From Caldilinea sp. (GTDB lineage: Bacteria > Chloroflexota > Anaerolineae > Caldilineales > Caldilineaceae), in assembly GCA_026389955.1 (NCBI GenBank), contig JAPLGY010000468.1, positions 1-7,040 on the forward strand: a stretch of DNA of 7,040 nucleotides, written 5' to 3'. Position 1 is the stretch's first letter, and each line of letters opens with the position of its first letter. The translations under genes were made by a program, and so were the position numbers. A model generated the notes under the pieces. It was not told the origin of the DNA and ran no database searches. It saw only the letters and a program-made list of their open reading frames with translations. This document shows positions 1 through 6,206 of this stretch, one piece after another.

Positions 1-487
1 GCGGTTGGCGGCGGCGGCCAGCCTGTGCAGCACCGAGCTGGCGGCGGTGCCGGCTGCGGTGCAGCGTCTCCAGCTGCAGAACCAGATGCTCTTCGCACAA
101 AGTCAGCGGCTGCAGGAACAGCTGTTGGTGCGGCGGGCCGCCGAACTGGCGGTGCAGGCTGCACCGGTCGGCAGCTGGGCGGTGGTGGCGTTTCTGAGCG
201 ACGAAGATTCTCCGGAGACACTCAAAGAGCTGGCACTCCGCATCTGCCAATCTCCCCAGACAGTCGGGCTGCTGGTTTCGACCGCCGACGGCCGGCTGAC
301 AGCAGTCTTTGCCCGCAGCGACGATGTCCAGCTCCACATGGGGGAGCTTTTGCGTGCTGTGCTGGCGTTGTTCGGTGGCCGTGGGGGGGGACGGCCCGAA
401 CTTGCCCAGGGAGGAGGGGTCGCTCCTTCTGCGGCTGCCGAGCTGCTCATGCAGGCTCGGCAGCTTCTGGCGCAGAAGGCAGGTTGA
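1..487 (+). CDS. Alanyl-tRNA editing protein, AlaX-L type, C-terminal DHHA1 part (5' end outside window)
   Basis: This is the 3' part of a gene whose start lies upstream; reading frame 2 is open from the first base and ends at TGA 485-487. The visible ~161 residues (numbered from codon 5-7) begin with a helical, coiled-coil-like stretch (about 14-50) and continue into a DHHA1 domain. The domain ends in the glycine-rich signature GGRGGGRPELAQGGG at 124-138, preceded by VFARSDD at 101-107. DHHA1 occurs at the C-terminus of alanyl-tRNA synthetase and of long AlaX editing proteins, which hydrolyse Ser- or Gly-tRNA(Ala) in trans. The FARS stretch followed by a short helix and GGRGGG is, from memory, closer to AlaX-L than to full AlaS, but the catalytic editing domain (HxxxH and Cys-His zinc ligands) is not in the window, so AlaS is not fully excluded. 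It converges on ftsH with 27 bp between stops. A run of eight G lies inside the glycine signature. Confidence 0.82.
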   Translation, partial: RLAAAASLCSTELAAVPAAVQRLQLQNQMLFAQSQRLQEQLLVRRAAELAVQAAPVGSWAVVAFLSDEDSPETLKELALRICQSPQTVGLLVSTADGRLTAVFARSDDVQLHMGELLRAVLALFGGRGGGRPELAQGGGVAPSAAAELLMQARQLLAQKAG

Positions 488-497
488 TTTGACAGTA

Positions 498-527
498 GGT
501 TACACTGCGGTGGGTTACACTGCGGTG
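498..527. repeat. Perfect 15-bp tandem duplication spanning the ftsH stop codon
   Basis: The unit GGTTACACTGCGGTG occurs twice head to tail, at 498-512 and 513-527, with no mismatch. Read on the - strand, each copy carries ACC GCA GTG TAA. The ftsH stop is the TAA at 517-515, and because the unit is five codons long, the second copy supplies another in-frame TAA at 502-500, fifteen bases downstream. The duplication occupies about half of the short gap between the convergent AlaX-like gene and ftsH. Confidence 0.95.
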
Positions 528-2410
528 CCTTCCAGAATCTTCAAAAACTCTTTGCGTTCCAGCACCTCTTTTTCGAGCAGAGCCTCGGCGACGTCGACCA
601 GCTGCGCATGGCGCTGCTGCAGCAACGTGCGTGCCCGGTCGTAGGCTATGCCGACGATGCGGCGTACCTCGCCGTCGATTTTGCGTGCAACATCTTCGCT
701 GTAGGAGCGTTGGTGCCCGATCTCCATGCCCATGAAGGGATTGGACTCGCCCGGGTTGAGCTGCAGAGGGCCAATCAGTTCGCTCATCCCGAAGCGGGTG
801 ACCATTGCTTTGGCCAGCTTGGTCACCCGTTCAAGGTCATTGGCGGCACTGGTGGATGGTTCGTCGAACACCAGGTCTTCGGCCACCCGCCCGGCGAGCA
901 GCCCTGCCAGTGTATCTTCATATTCGGTGCGGCTGCGCAGGTTGCGGTCTTCTTCGGGCAGGGGCATGACATAGCCAAGTGCCTGGCCGCGGCTGACGAT
1001 CGTAATTTTACCGACCCCTTCGGTGTGCTGGAGCACTTCCATCACGATGGCGTGGCCGGCCTCGTGATAGGCGATCACACGGCGGTCTTCGCTGTCGAGC
1101 ACACGGCTGCGCCGGGCAGGTCCCGCCAAGGCGCGCTCGATCGACTCGATAAATTCTGACATCCCAATGGTCCGTTTGTTGCGGCGGGCAGCCAGGATGG
1201 CGGCTTCGTTGACCAGATTTTCGAGGTCAGCGCCGACCATACCGGCGGTTTGAGCGGCGATCTGGTCGAGATCGACGTCGGGCATGAGCGGTTTGCCGCG
1301 CACATGCACCTTGAGGATGGCTTCGCGCCCGCGGCGGTCGGGGCGGTCGACGACCACCTTGCGGTCGAAACGGCCCGGACGCAGCAGCGCTGGGTCCAAG
1401 ATGTCCGGGCGATTGGTGGCTGCGACGATCACGATGTTGGTGTCGGTGTTGAAGCCATCCATCTCAACCAGGATTTGGTTGAGTGTCTGCTCCCGTTCGT
1501 CGTTGCCTCCCCCCATCCCTGCCCCGCGATGGCGGCCAACCGCGTCGATTTCATCGACAAAGATAATGCACGGCGAATTTTTTTTGGCCTGCTCGAACAG
1601 GTCGCGCACGCGACTGGCGCCGACGCCGACAAACATCTCGACAAATTCTGAACCTGAACTGGCAAAAAAGGGAACCCCCGCTTCGCCGGCGACTGCCTTG
1701 GCCAGCAGCGTCTTGCCGGTGCCTGGGGCACCGACCATCAGCACGCCCTTGGGAATGCGTGCCCCGAGGGCCGCAAATTTCTGGGGCTCTTTGAGAAACT
1801 CCACCACTTCCTGCAGCTCTTGTTTGGCCTCATCTGAACCGGCCACGTCGGCAAAGGTGACAGTCGGTCGGTCTGCCCCCTCCATCTTGCGGGCCCGGCT
1901 GCGCCCGAACTGCATGGCACGGTTCTGACCTCCGCCCCCTGCCTGGCGCATGATAAAGATAAAGAAGGCAAAGACCAGCAGCATCGGCAGCAACATGACC
2001 AGCCAGCTGAAAATGGCCCCGCTGTTGGGAGCGCTCTCGACCTCGATAGGCAGCGCCTGCAGCCGTTCTTCGCTCACGCCCAGCGCGCGCAGCGTCTCGA
2101 GCAGGCTCTCGCTGTTCTCTTTGCGGCTCTGCAGCCGTTGAGGGTCGGACTTGAGCTGGACGTAGATCGTTTCACCCTGCACAGTCACCAGGCGCACGTC
2201 GTCGTTGTTGACAGACTGCGCAATTTGGTTGAGCCCGACCAGGTTGGCTGTGTCTCCGGAGGAAGAAAACAGGAAACGGGAGCCGATCACCAGCAGCAGG
2301 ACCAGCACGATCCAAAACCAGCTGCGGCTCAACCAGTTGCCCCCAGAGGGGGGCTGTGTGCGCTTGTTGGGGTCAGTCGGTCGTTTGGGCGGTGTTTTTT
2401 GTTCGCTCAT
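515..2410 (-). CDS. ftsH: ATP-dependent zinc metalloprotease FtsH
   Basis: This 631-residue protein is a full-length FtsH, the inner-membrane AAA+ protease that unfolds and degrades misassembled membrane proteins and regulatory proteins. A proline- and lysine-rich cytoplasmic tail (1-29) precedes membrane segment one (about 30-48), an extracytoplasmic domain (about 50-128) and membrane segment two (about 131-154). The AAA domain shows Walker A GAPGTGKT (227-234), pore motif FVG (260-262), Walker B IIFVDEID (282-289) and second-region-of-homology arginines R344 and R347. The peptidase domain has the zinc motif HEAGH (449-453), and D525 in the AAND segment is the likely third ligand, 72 residues later as expected. 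All key residues are present. The start is ATG at 2410-2408; only a weak, close GAG precedes it, so initiation may rely on the A-rich leader. The gene lies 164 bp after the HAD-like gene on the same strand, so read-through or its own promoter are both possible. Confidence 0.98.
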   Translation of the reverse strand: MSEQKTPPKRPTDPNKRTQPPSGGNWLSRSWFWIVLVLLLVIGSRFLFSSSGDTANLVGLNQIAQSVNNDDVRLVTVQGETIYVQLKSDPQRLQSRKENSESLLETLRALGVSEERLQALPIEVESAPNSGAIFSWLVMLLPMLLVFAFFIFIMRQAGGGGQNRAMQFGRSRARKMEGADRPTVTFADVAGSDEAKQELQEVVEFLKEPQKFAALGARIPKGVLMVGAPGTGKTLLAKAVAGEAGVPFFASSGSEFVEMFVGVGASRVRDLFEQAKKNSPCIIFVDEIDAVGRHRGAGMGGGNDEREQTLNQILVEMDGFNTDTNIVIVAATNRPDILDPALLRPGRFDRKVVVDRPDRRGREAILKVHVRGKPLMPDVDLDQIAAQTAGMVGADLENLVNEAAILAARRNKRTIGMSEFIESIERALAGPARRSRVLDSEDRRVIAYHEAGHAIVMEVLQHTEGVGKITIVSRGQALGYVMPLPEEDRNLRSRTEYEDTLAGLLAGRVAEDLVFDEPSTSAANDLERVTKLAKAMVTRFGMSELIGPLQLNPGESNPFMGMEIGHQRSYSEDVARKIDGEVRRIVGIAYDRARTLLQQRHAQLVDVAEALLEKEVLERKEFLKILEGTAV

Positions 2411-2574
2411 ACTCTTTTTTGGGATGAATATGGCTGTCTTTCCTCGGCAGCCGTGCGCTTTTCAAGCGCGCCATTTTTCGACGTCAGCGCAGCGGCGTGC
2501 TGCACCCTCTGTTCTCTCCAGCATAGCGCTTTGCAGCCTCTGCATCCGTAAGAGCCGTTCCGTCTCCACCCAGA
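2411..2574 (-). other. 164-bp intergenic region upstream of ftsH
   Basis: No gene is supported here. On the - strand this is the space between the HAD-like stop and the ftsH ATG, and it would have to hold an ftsH promoter if there is one. I see no convincing -35/-10 pair; the best attempt (CTGACG, 17 bases, TGAAAA) matches poorly. A perfect 6-bp hairpin with a 3-base loop lies at 2455-2469 (GCGCTT TTC AAGCGC), but no T-run follows it on either strand, so it is not a typical terminator. The last 20 bases before ftsH are A-rich on the coding strand. Confidence 0.5.
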
Positions 2575-3735
2575 TCAGAGCGCGGCCAATGCCGGCTGCA
2601 CGTTGACGCCGACGCGGTGCGTCCTGGCCCGATGCAGCGGCGGCAGTTCCGGTGAAATCCGGGCATGGGGCCGCGAAGCTTCGTCTGGCTTGTCACTCAG
2701 GCAGAGCAGCTGGCAGCCACGCGCTTTGCACCACAGCGCCACCTGGTAGACTTCTTCGGTAAGCGTGATCTCGTTGTCGAGCAGTTCCTGTACACTGGCG
2801 TTGTCGGGCATGTTGCCCATGTGCTCCATTGTGCTGACGAATTCCTGGCGCCGGAAACTCTTGAAGGGTGTCGGGTCGCCGGTGCGGACGCTGCTGCTGA
2901 TGGCTTCATGCACCTCGCGCAGCGTCAGCCCGGCGGCAGGGTTGCTCAACAGCCGGCTGTTGACCCAGCGCAGCACTTGCTCAAAATTTTCCAGGCTCTT
3001 GTGTTCGAATTCGCCGACCAGCTCTTCCAACTGCACGATCTGGGTGTTGAGCACCATGCAAATATAGGCCAGATAGTCCTGGTTGTCTGCCGTCAACGTG
3101 TGGTAGCGAGATCGGTTGAGCTCGTGGTAGTGCTCTTCAAAGAGCGTCTGGTTGAAATCCTCCCCCAACACCGAATGCATGGTGCGGTAGATACCGGCCA
3201 GCCGGGCCAGGTCGATCACTTTGTCGTTGCGCCCCTTGGCGCCCAACACAGTCTTGTCGATATCGACCACCACCGCAGTGCGCTCATCCAGCTTGAACTC
3301 TTGCTGGCGCAACCGCTGCAGCCACTCCACCAAAGCGGTCCAGCGGTTGGCGATCTGGATCGCAGGGGCTTCAAGCTGGCTGGCAGGGGGCTGGTCCAGC
3401 CGTTCTGCGCCGATAAAACAGGCCCCACGCCAGTGGCTTTCAGCAACCAGGTTGCTGAAGGCACGGCCGTCGTTGAAGAGCGTGTCGCCCAGAAACAGGA
3501 TTTCGGAGACCGGGGTGGCCACCTTGCGCACAGATTGGATCCGGTTGATGAACCAGACTGCCGCCTTGGCATAGTCGCGGTCCTGTTTGCGCGGGATCTG
3601 AGCACTGCGCAGCTCCATCTCATAAAACGCCTGCTTGAGGCCGGGCACACGGCGGTCAAGCGGTTCCAGATTGCGGTAGATCACCCAGTCGTCACAAAAA
3701 TCAGCCAGACAGGCTCGTCCAAAATTTTCGTACAT
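2575..3735 (-). CDS. HAD-like hydrolase of unknown function with motifs in unusual order
   Basis: This 386-residue protein has no signal peptide or membrane segment that I can see, and I do not recognise it as a characterised enzyme. The clearest motif is VVVDIDKT (156-162), the DxDxT nucleophile motif I of the HAD superfamily. The segment LLCLSDKP (343-350) resembles motif II, a hydrophobic strand ending in Ser. Nothing like motifs III and IV follows in the last 36 residues. Instead ILFLGDTLFND (79-89), which looks like motif IV (GDxxxD), lies before motif I, with another strand-like segment at 105-110. The order IV-I-II suggests a circular permutation or a rearranged two-domain protein. The start is ATG 3735-3733; the frame is open further upstream but that stretch overlaps asd and reads as non-protein. 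Only a weak GAGAAG-like ribosome site precedes it. It begins 46 bp after asd and probably shares its transcript. A phosphatase or phosphotransferase role is inferred only from motif I. Confidence 0.8.
   Translation of the reverse strand: MYENFGRACLADFCDDWVIYRNLEPLDRRVPGLKQAFYEMELRSAQIPRKQDRDYAKAAVWFINRIQSVRKVATPVSEILFLGDTLFNDGRAFSNLVAESHWRGACFIGAERLDQPPASQLEAPAIQIANRWTALVEWLQRLRQQEFKLDERTAVVVDIDKTVLGAKGRNDKVIDLARLAGIYRTMHSVLGEDFNQTLFEEHYHELNRSRYHTLTADNQDYLAYICMVLNTQIVQLEELVGEFEHKSLENFEQVLRWVNSRLLSNPAAGLTLREVHEAISSSVRTGDPTPFKSFRRQEFVSTMEHMGNMPDNASVQELLDNEITLTEEVYQVALWCKARGCQLLCLSDKPDEASRPHARISPELPPLHRARTHRVGVNVQPALAAL
3439..3459 (-). other. 9-bp perfect inverted repeat inside the HAD-like gene
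   Basis: TTCAGCAAC and GTTGCTGAA are exact reverse complements separated by three bases (3448-3450), so the mRNA could form a tight 9-bp hairpin. It lies in the codons for FSNLVAE, right after the motif IV-like segment. There is no T-run next to it. It may be a chance result of codon use. Confidence 0.6.
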
Positions 3736-3781
3736 TACTCGCTTCTCATTCGCTCGATCGATGCCAGGATCTATCTCTATT
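3736..3781 (-). other. 46-bp spacer between asd and the HAD-like gene
   Basis: The short gap contains no hairpin followed by T residues and no recognisable promoter. An out-of-frame ATG lies fourteen bases before the chosen HAD start. The spacing supports, but does not prove, co-transcription of asd and the HAD-like gene. Confidence 0.5.
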
Positions 3782-4879
3782 TTATGCAAACGTCGTCGAT
3801 TTGGCCAGCAGGGCCGCCTCCTGGCCAAGATAGCCCTGTGCGACCAGCAGCTCGGCGTTGAGCAGGCTGCCGCCCGCAGCGCCGCGGATGGTGTTGTGGC
3901 CCAGCGCCATGAACTTGTAGTGCAGCAGCGGGTCAGGGCGCAGGCGGCCGACGACGGTGGCCATCCCGGCCACACTGCCCGCCATCCGGTCCAGCCGGGG
4001 TTGTGGGCGGTCAGGACGGGCGTCGTAAAGAATGGCAGGCTGGGGTGCGCTGGGCAGCCGCAGCTGCTGGGCGAGCGGCTGGTAGTCGCGCCAGGCCTGC
4101 ACGATCTGCTCCTGGGTCGGTTTTTCGGCAAATTCGACGCTGATCGCCTCCAGATGCCCGTTGCGCGTCGGCACCCGGTTGCAATGCGCGCTCACGACGA
4201 AGTCAGCGTAGCACACCCCGCTGCCGTCGAAGGTGCCCAACAGTTTCTGCGGCTCCTTGAGCTCCATCTTTTCTTCCTCGCCGCTGATGTAGGGAATCAC
4301 ATTGTCGAGAATGTCCATGCTGCTGACCCCAGGGTAGCCGGCACCGCTGATCGCCTGCATCGTCACGACAAAAATTTTGGTGACGCCGAAACGCACATGC
4401 AGCGGGTGCAACGCCGAGACCAGATGGGTGGTGCTGCAGTTGGGATTGGTGAGGATGCATCCGCTCCAGCCGCGGGCCCGCTTCTGGATGTCGATCAACG
4501 CCAGATGTTCGGGGTTGACCTCTGGGATCAGCAGCGGGACATCTGGGTCGTAGCGGTGGTTGCGAGCGTTGCTGCAAACCACGTAGCCGGCAGCGGCAAA
4601 TGCTTTTTCGATTTCGCCAGCGGTCTCTGAGGGCAGGGCGCTGAAAACGATCTGACACTCCGGCCCAGGCGCACATTCGTGGATGACCTGCGTGTGCAGC
4701 GCCGTCGGCATGTCGCCGCGCAGGTTCCAGCGGCAGGCATCGACATAGCGCTTGCCGGCGCTGCGTTCGGAGGCAAAAAGCGCCGTAATTTCAAACCAGG
4801 GATGGCCCTGCAGCATCTGGACAAACCGTTGTCCGACGGCACCGGTAGCTCCCAGAACACCTACTTGGATTTTCTGCAT
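3782..4879 (-). CDS. asd: Aspartate-semialdehyde dehydrogenase, archaeal/fungal type
   Basis: The enzyme makes L-aspartate 4-semialdehyde from 4-aspartyl phosphate with NADPH, the second step of the aspartate pathway and the branch point between lysine/diaminopimelate and homoserine. At 365 residues it has the usual length. The nucleotide-binding loop GATGAVG is at 10-16, RSAGK at 39-43, the catalytic cysteine is C148 in TNPNCST (144-150), and the active-site His is H242, with R235 of CNRVP as a likely substrate-binding Arg. The segments [11 protein letters not shown] (175-185), DRPQPRLDR (290-298) and HNTIRGAAG (328-336) are typical of the archaeal/fungal subfamily rather than the E. coli Asd subfamily (from memory of the family). 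The ATG at 4879-4877 has a good ribosome site (GAGAGGAAG). It follows hom by 27 bp and precedes the HAD-like gene by 46 bp, so it is most likely the middle of an operon. Confidence 0.97.
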   Translation of the reverse strand: MQKIQVGVLGATGAVGQRFVQMLQGHPWFEITALFASERSAGKRYVDACRWNLRGDMPTALHTQVIHECAPGPECQIVFSALPSETAGEIEKAFAAAGYVVCSNARNHRYDPDVPLLIPEVNPEHLALIDIQKRARGWSGCILTNPNCSTTHLVSALHPLHVRFGVTKIFVVTMQAISGAGYPGVSSMDILDNVIPYISGEEEKMELKEPQKLLGTFDGSGVCYADFVVSAHCNRVPTRNGHLEAISVEFAEKPTQEQIVQAWRDYQPLAQQLRLPSAPQPAILYDARPDRPQPRLDRMAGSVAGMATVVGRLRPDPLLHYKFMALGHNTIRGAAGGSLLNAELLVAQGYLGQEAALLAKSTTFA

Positions 4880-4887
4880 AGAACAAA

Positions 4888-4896
4888 CTTCCTCTC
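4888..4896 (-). promoter_or_regulatory. Ribosome binding site of asd
   Basis: On the - strand GAGAGGAAG lies in the 27-bp gap between the hom stop and the asd ATG, ending eight bases before the ATG. It is the strongest Shine-Dalgarno match seen in the window and fixes the asd start; the other - strand genes have only weak sites. Confidence 0.7.
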
Positions 4897-4906
4897 GAAG
4901 GTCGGG

Positions 4907-6022
4907 TCAGCGATAAAAGGCCAGTTCGACGATGTCGCTCAGCACACCCGCAGCCGTGGCGTCGGCGCCAGCCCCACGCCCCTGGATGACCAGCGGCGTG
5001 GGCTGGTACCAGCGCGTATGAAATTCGACCAGATTGTCGGCGCCGCTCAGCTGGCCCAGCGGGCTGGCCGCAGGAACCGCCTGGGGACCGACCTGGCATG
5101 TGCCGGCGGCGACCCTGGCGACATAGCGCAGGACCTGGTTTTGGGCTGCTGCTGCTGCAACCTGTTGTGCAAAGTGGCCGTCGAGCGCAGGCAGCGCCGC
5201 CAGGAATTCGGCCACAGAAAGCTCTGCCATCGCAGCCGGGTACAGGCTTGTCACAGCCACGTCCGCCAATTCGAGCTGCCAGCCCAGGCCACGCGCCAGA
5301 ATCAGCGCCTTGCGGGCCACATCGACTCCCCCCAGATCGTCGCGCGGGTCAGGTTCGGTGTAGCCAAGCCGGTGGGCCTCGCGCACAACGGCGCTGAAGG
5401 GCTGTCCTGCCTGCAGACCGCTCATGACAAAACCGAGGGTTCCGCTGAAGGCACCGGCGATGCGTTCGATCGGGTCGCCGCTGGCCTGCAGACGGTTGAG
5501 CGTGGCCATCACCGGCAGCCCAGCCCCACAGGTCGCCTCCCAGCGTGAAGCACTCCACGAACGGGCAGCCGGCTGGCTGCCGGTCGCACCGGCTCGGGTG
5601 AGCCGGTTGTAGACCTCCTGCGCGCCAGTCAAAGGTTTTTTGTTGGCCAACACCACCCGGTGTCCCCGGGCCAGAGCCCGGGTCAAGACCGGAACCGTCT
5701 CTTCGGTCGCCGTGCAGTCGACGAGAAGCGTGCCAGGCCGGCTGGCAACGTCGACCACGGCCGCCAGATCCTGCTGGGGCCCCCCCTGACTGTGGTCGGA
5801 GAGGGGACGGCGACGTGCCTTAAACTCCACCACATCCAACAGGGTAGCGTCGTCAAGGCCGCCCTGCAAGGCGACCACTGCTCCCTCACGGTCGCAGACC
5901 GCCAGGATCAAAATTTCCAGACCGTATTCTGCCGCGTGGTAGGCCCGGTTCTGTACAATCTGCCGGATCAACGCACGCCCCACCCCACCCACGCCAAACA
6001 AAATCATCGCTGCATGGTGCAT
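4907..6022 (-). CDS. hom: Homoserine dehydrogenase, ThrA/MetL-like catalytic type without ACT domain
   Basis: The enzyme reduces aspartate semialdehyde to homoserine with NAD(P)H, committing carbon to threonine and methionine. The 371 residues contain the dinucleotide-binding GVGGVG (10-15), the ANKKPL segment (126-131), the substrate-domain motifs [10 protein letters not shown] (162-171) and [11 protein letters not shown] (193-203), then [10 protein letters not shown] (220-229) followed by D234 and K238, which match the catalytic Asp/Lys of the family. The C-terminus carries [13 protein letters not shown] (348-360). The protein ends there with no ACT domain, unlike the ~430-residue Gram-positive type, and resembles the C-terminal half of fused ThrA/MetL. 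The start is ATG 6022-6020 (an in-frame TAA lies about 30 bases upstream); a weak GAAG lies eight bases before it. M6 is an alternative start that would leave almost nothing before the nucleotide-binding strand. It lies 184 bp after the aspartate kinase gene and 27 bp before asd. Confidence 0.96.
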   Translation of the reverse strand: MHHAAMILFGVGGVGRALIRQIVQNRAYHAAEYGLEILILAVCDREGAVVALQGGLDDATLLDVVEFKARRRPLSDHSQGGPQQDLAAVVDVASRPGTLLVDCTATEETVPVLTRALARGHRVVLANKKPLTGAQEVYNRLTRAGATGSQPAARSWSASRWEATCGAGLPVMATLNRLQASGDPIERIAGAFSGTLGFVMSGLQAGQPFSAVVREAHRLGYTEPDPRDDLGGVDVARKALILARGLGWQLELADVAVTSLYPAAMAELSVAEFLAALPALDGHFAQQVAAAAAQNQVLRYVARVAAGTCQVGPQAVPAASPLGQLSGADNLVEFHTRWYQPTPLVIQGRGAGADATAAGVLSDIVELAFYR

Positions 6023-6206
6023 AAAATTCTTCAGGGCCTCTGATGACCTTTACACAAAACTGCTCCACAAAACTGCTCCACGACCTTTGAATCCCCGAGG
6101 ACAGGAGCCTTGGGATCCCTTCCCGTTTGTTCTCCAGAAACAACGCTGAATTTTAACATAACTGGACATTTCTCTGACAAGCCAGAACAGGACAGAAAGG
6201 CCCAGA
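6023..6206 (-). promoter_or_regulatory. 184-bp leader between aspartate kinase and hom, possible internal promoter
   Basis: This is the longest non-coding stretch in the window and looks less GC-rich than its neighbours. On the - strand a TTGTCA (6180-6175) and a TAAAAT (6155-6150) could form a sigma-70-like promoter, but the 19-base spacing is not ideal. Downstream, an imperfect inverted repeat at 6091-6116 (ATCCC outer arms, 7-base loop) and a 13-bp tandem duplication (6053-6081) precede hom. I found no T-rich terminator, no leader peptide with repeated Thr, Ile or Lys codons, and no recognised riboswitch. The promoter call is a guess from sequence only. Confidence 0.3.
6053..6081. repeat. 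Perfect 13-bp tandem duplication (2.2 copies) upstream of hom
   Basis: The unit CAAAACTGCTCCA occurs at 6055-6067 and 6068-6080 without mismatch, and identity at a 13-base offset extends from 6053 to 6081. On the - strand each copy reads TGGAGCAGTTTTG, so it contains a GGAG, but the copies end more than thirty bases before the hom ATG, too far to be its ribosome site. Confidence 0.93.

Noticed and set aside
464..478. CTTCTG-GCG-CAGAAG hairpin near the end of the AlaX-like gene as a terminator
   Set aside because: The stem is only 6 bp, lies inside coding sequence and has no T-run on either side.
2455..2469. GCGCTT-TTC-AAGCGC hairpin as terminator of the HAD-like transcript
   Set aside because: It has a short stem and no T-run follows in the direction of transcription.
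2462..2696. Possible frameshifted C-terminus of the HAD-like protein, or a small gene, in the other two - strand frames
   Set aside because: The alternative frames contain no HAD motif III or IV, while the chosen frame continues plausibly (PELPPLHRARTH) to its stop. One frame ends in a helical-looking stretch of about 40 residues, but it has no ribosome site.
2665..3861. 398-codon open frame on the + strand opposite the HAD-like gene
   Set aside because: It is antisense to a gene with recognisable motifs, shows no family motif, and long antisense frames are expected in GC-rich DNA.
3736..4131. Upstream in-frame extension of the HAD-like gene by 132 codons
   Set aside because: Most of it overlaps the 3' end of asd in another frame, and its translation is rich in Arg, Pro, Ser and Cys as expected of a shadow. 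ATG 3735 fits the end of asd and starts a normal protein sequence.
4679..5548. 289-codon open frame on the + strand across asd and hom
   Set aside because: It runs antisense through two firmly identified enzymes and has no recognisable domain; a shadow frame.
4907..6007. hom starting at the internal ATG (M6, 6007-6005)
   Set aside because: It would leave only three residues before the GVGGVG loop, cutting away the first strand of the nucleotide-binding fold, and has no better ribosome site.
6111..6120. GGGATCCC palindrome upstream of hom as an operator
   Set aside because: A single 8-bp palindrome with no second copy or nearby firm promoter is likely chance.
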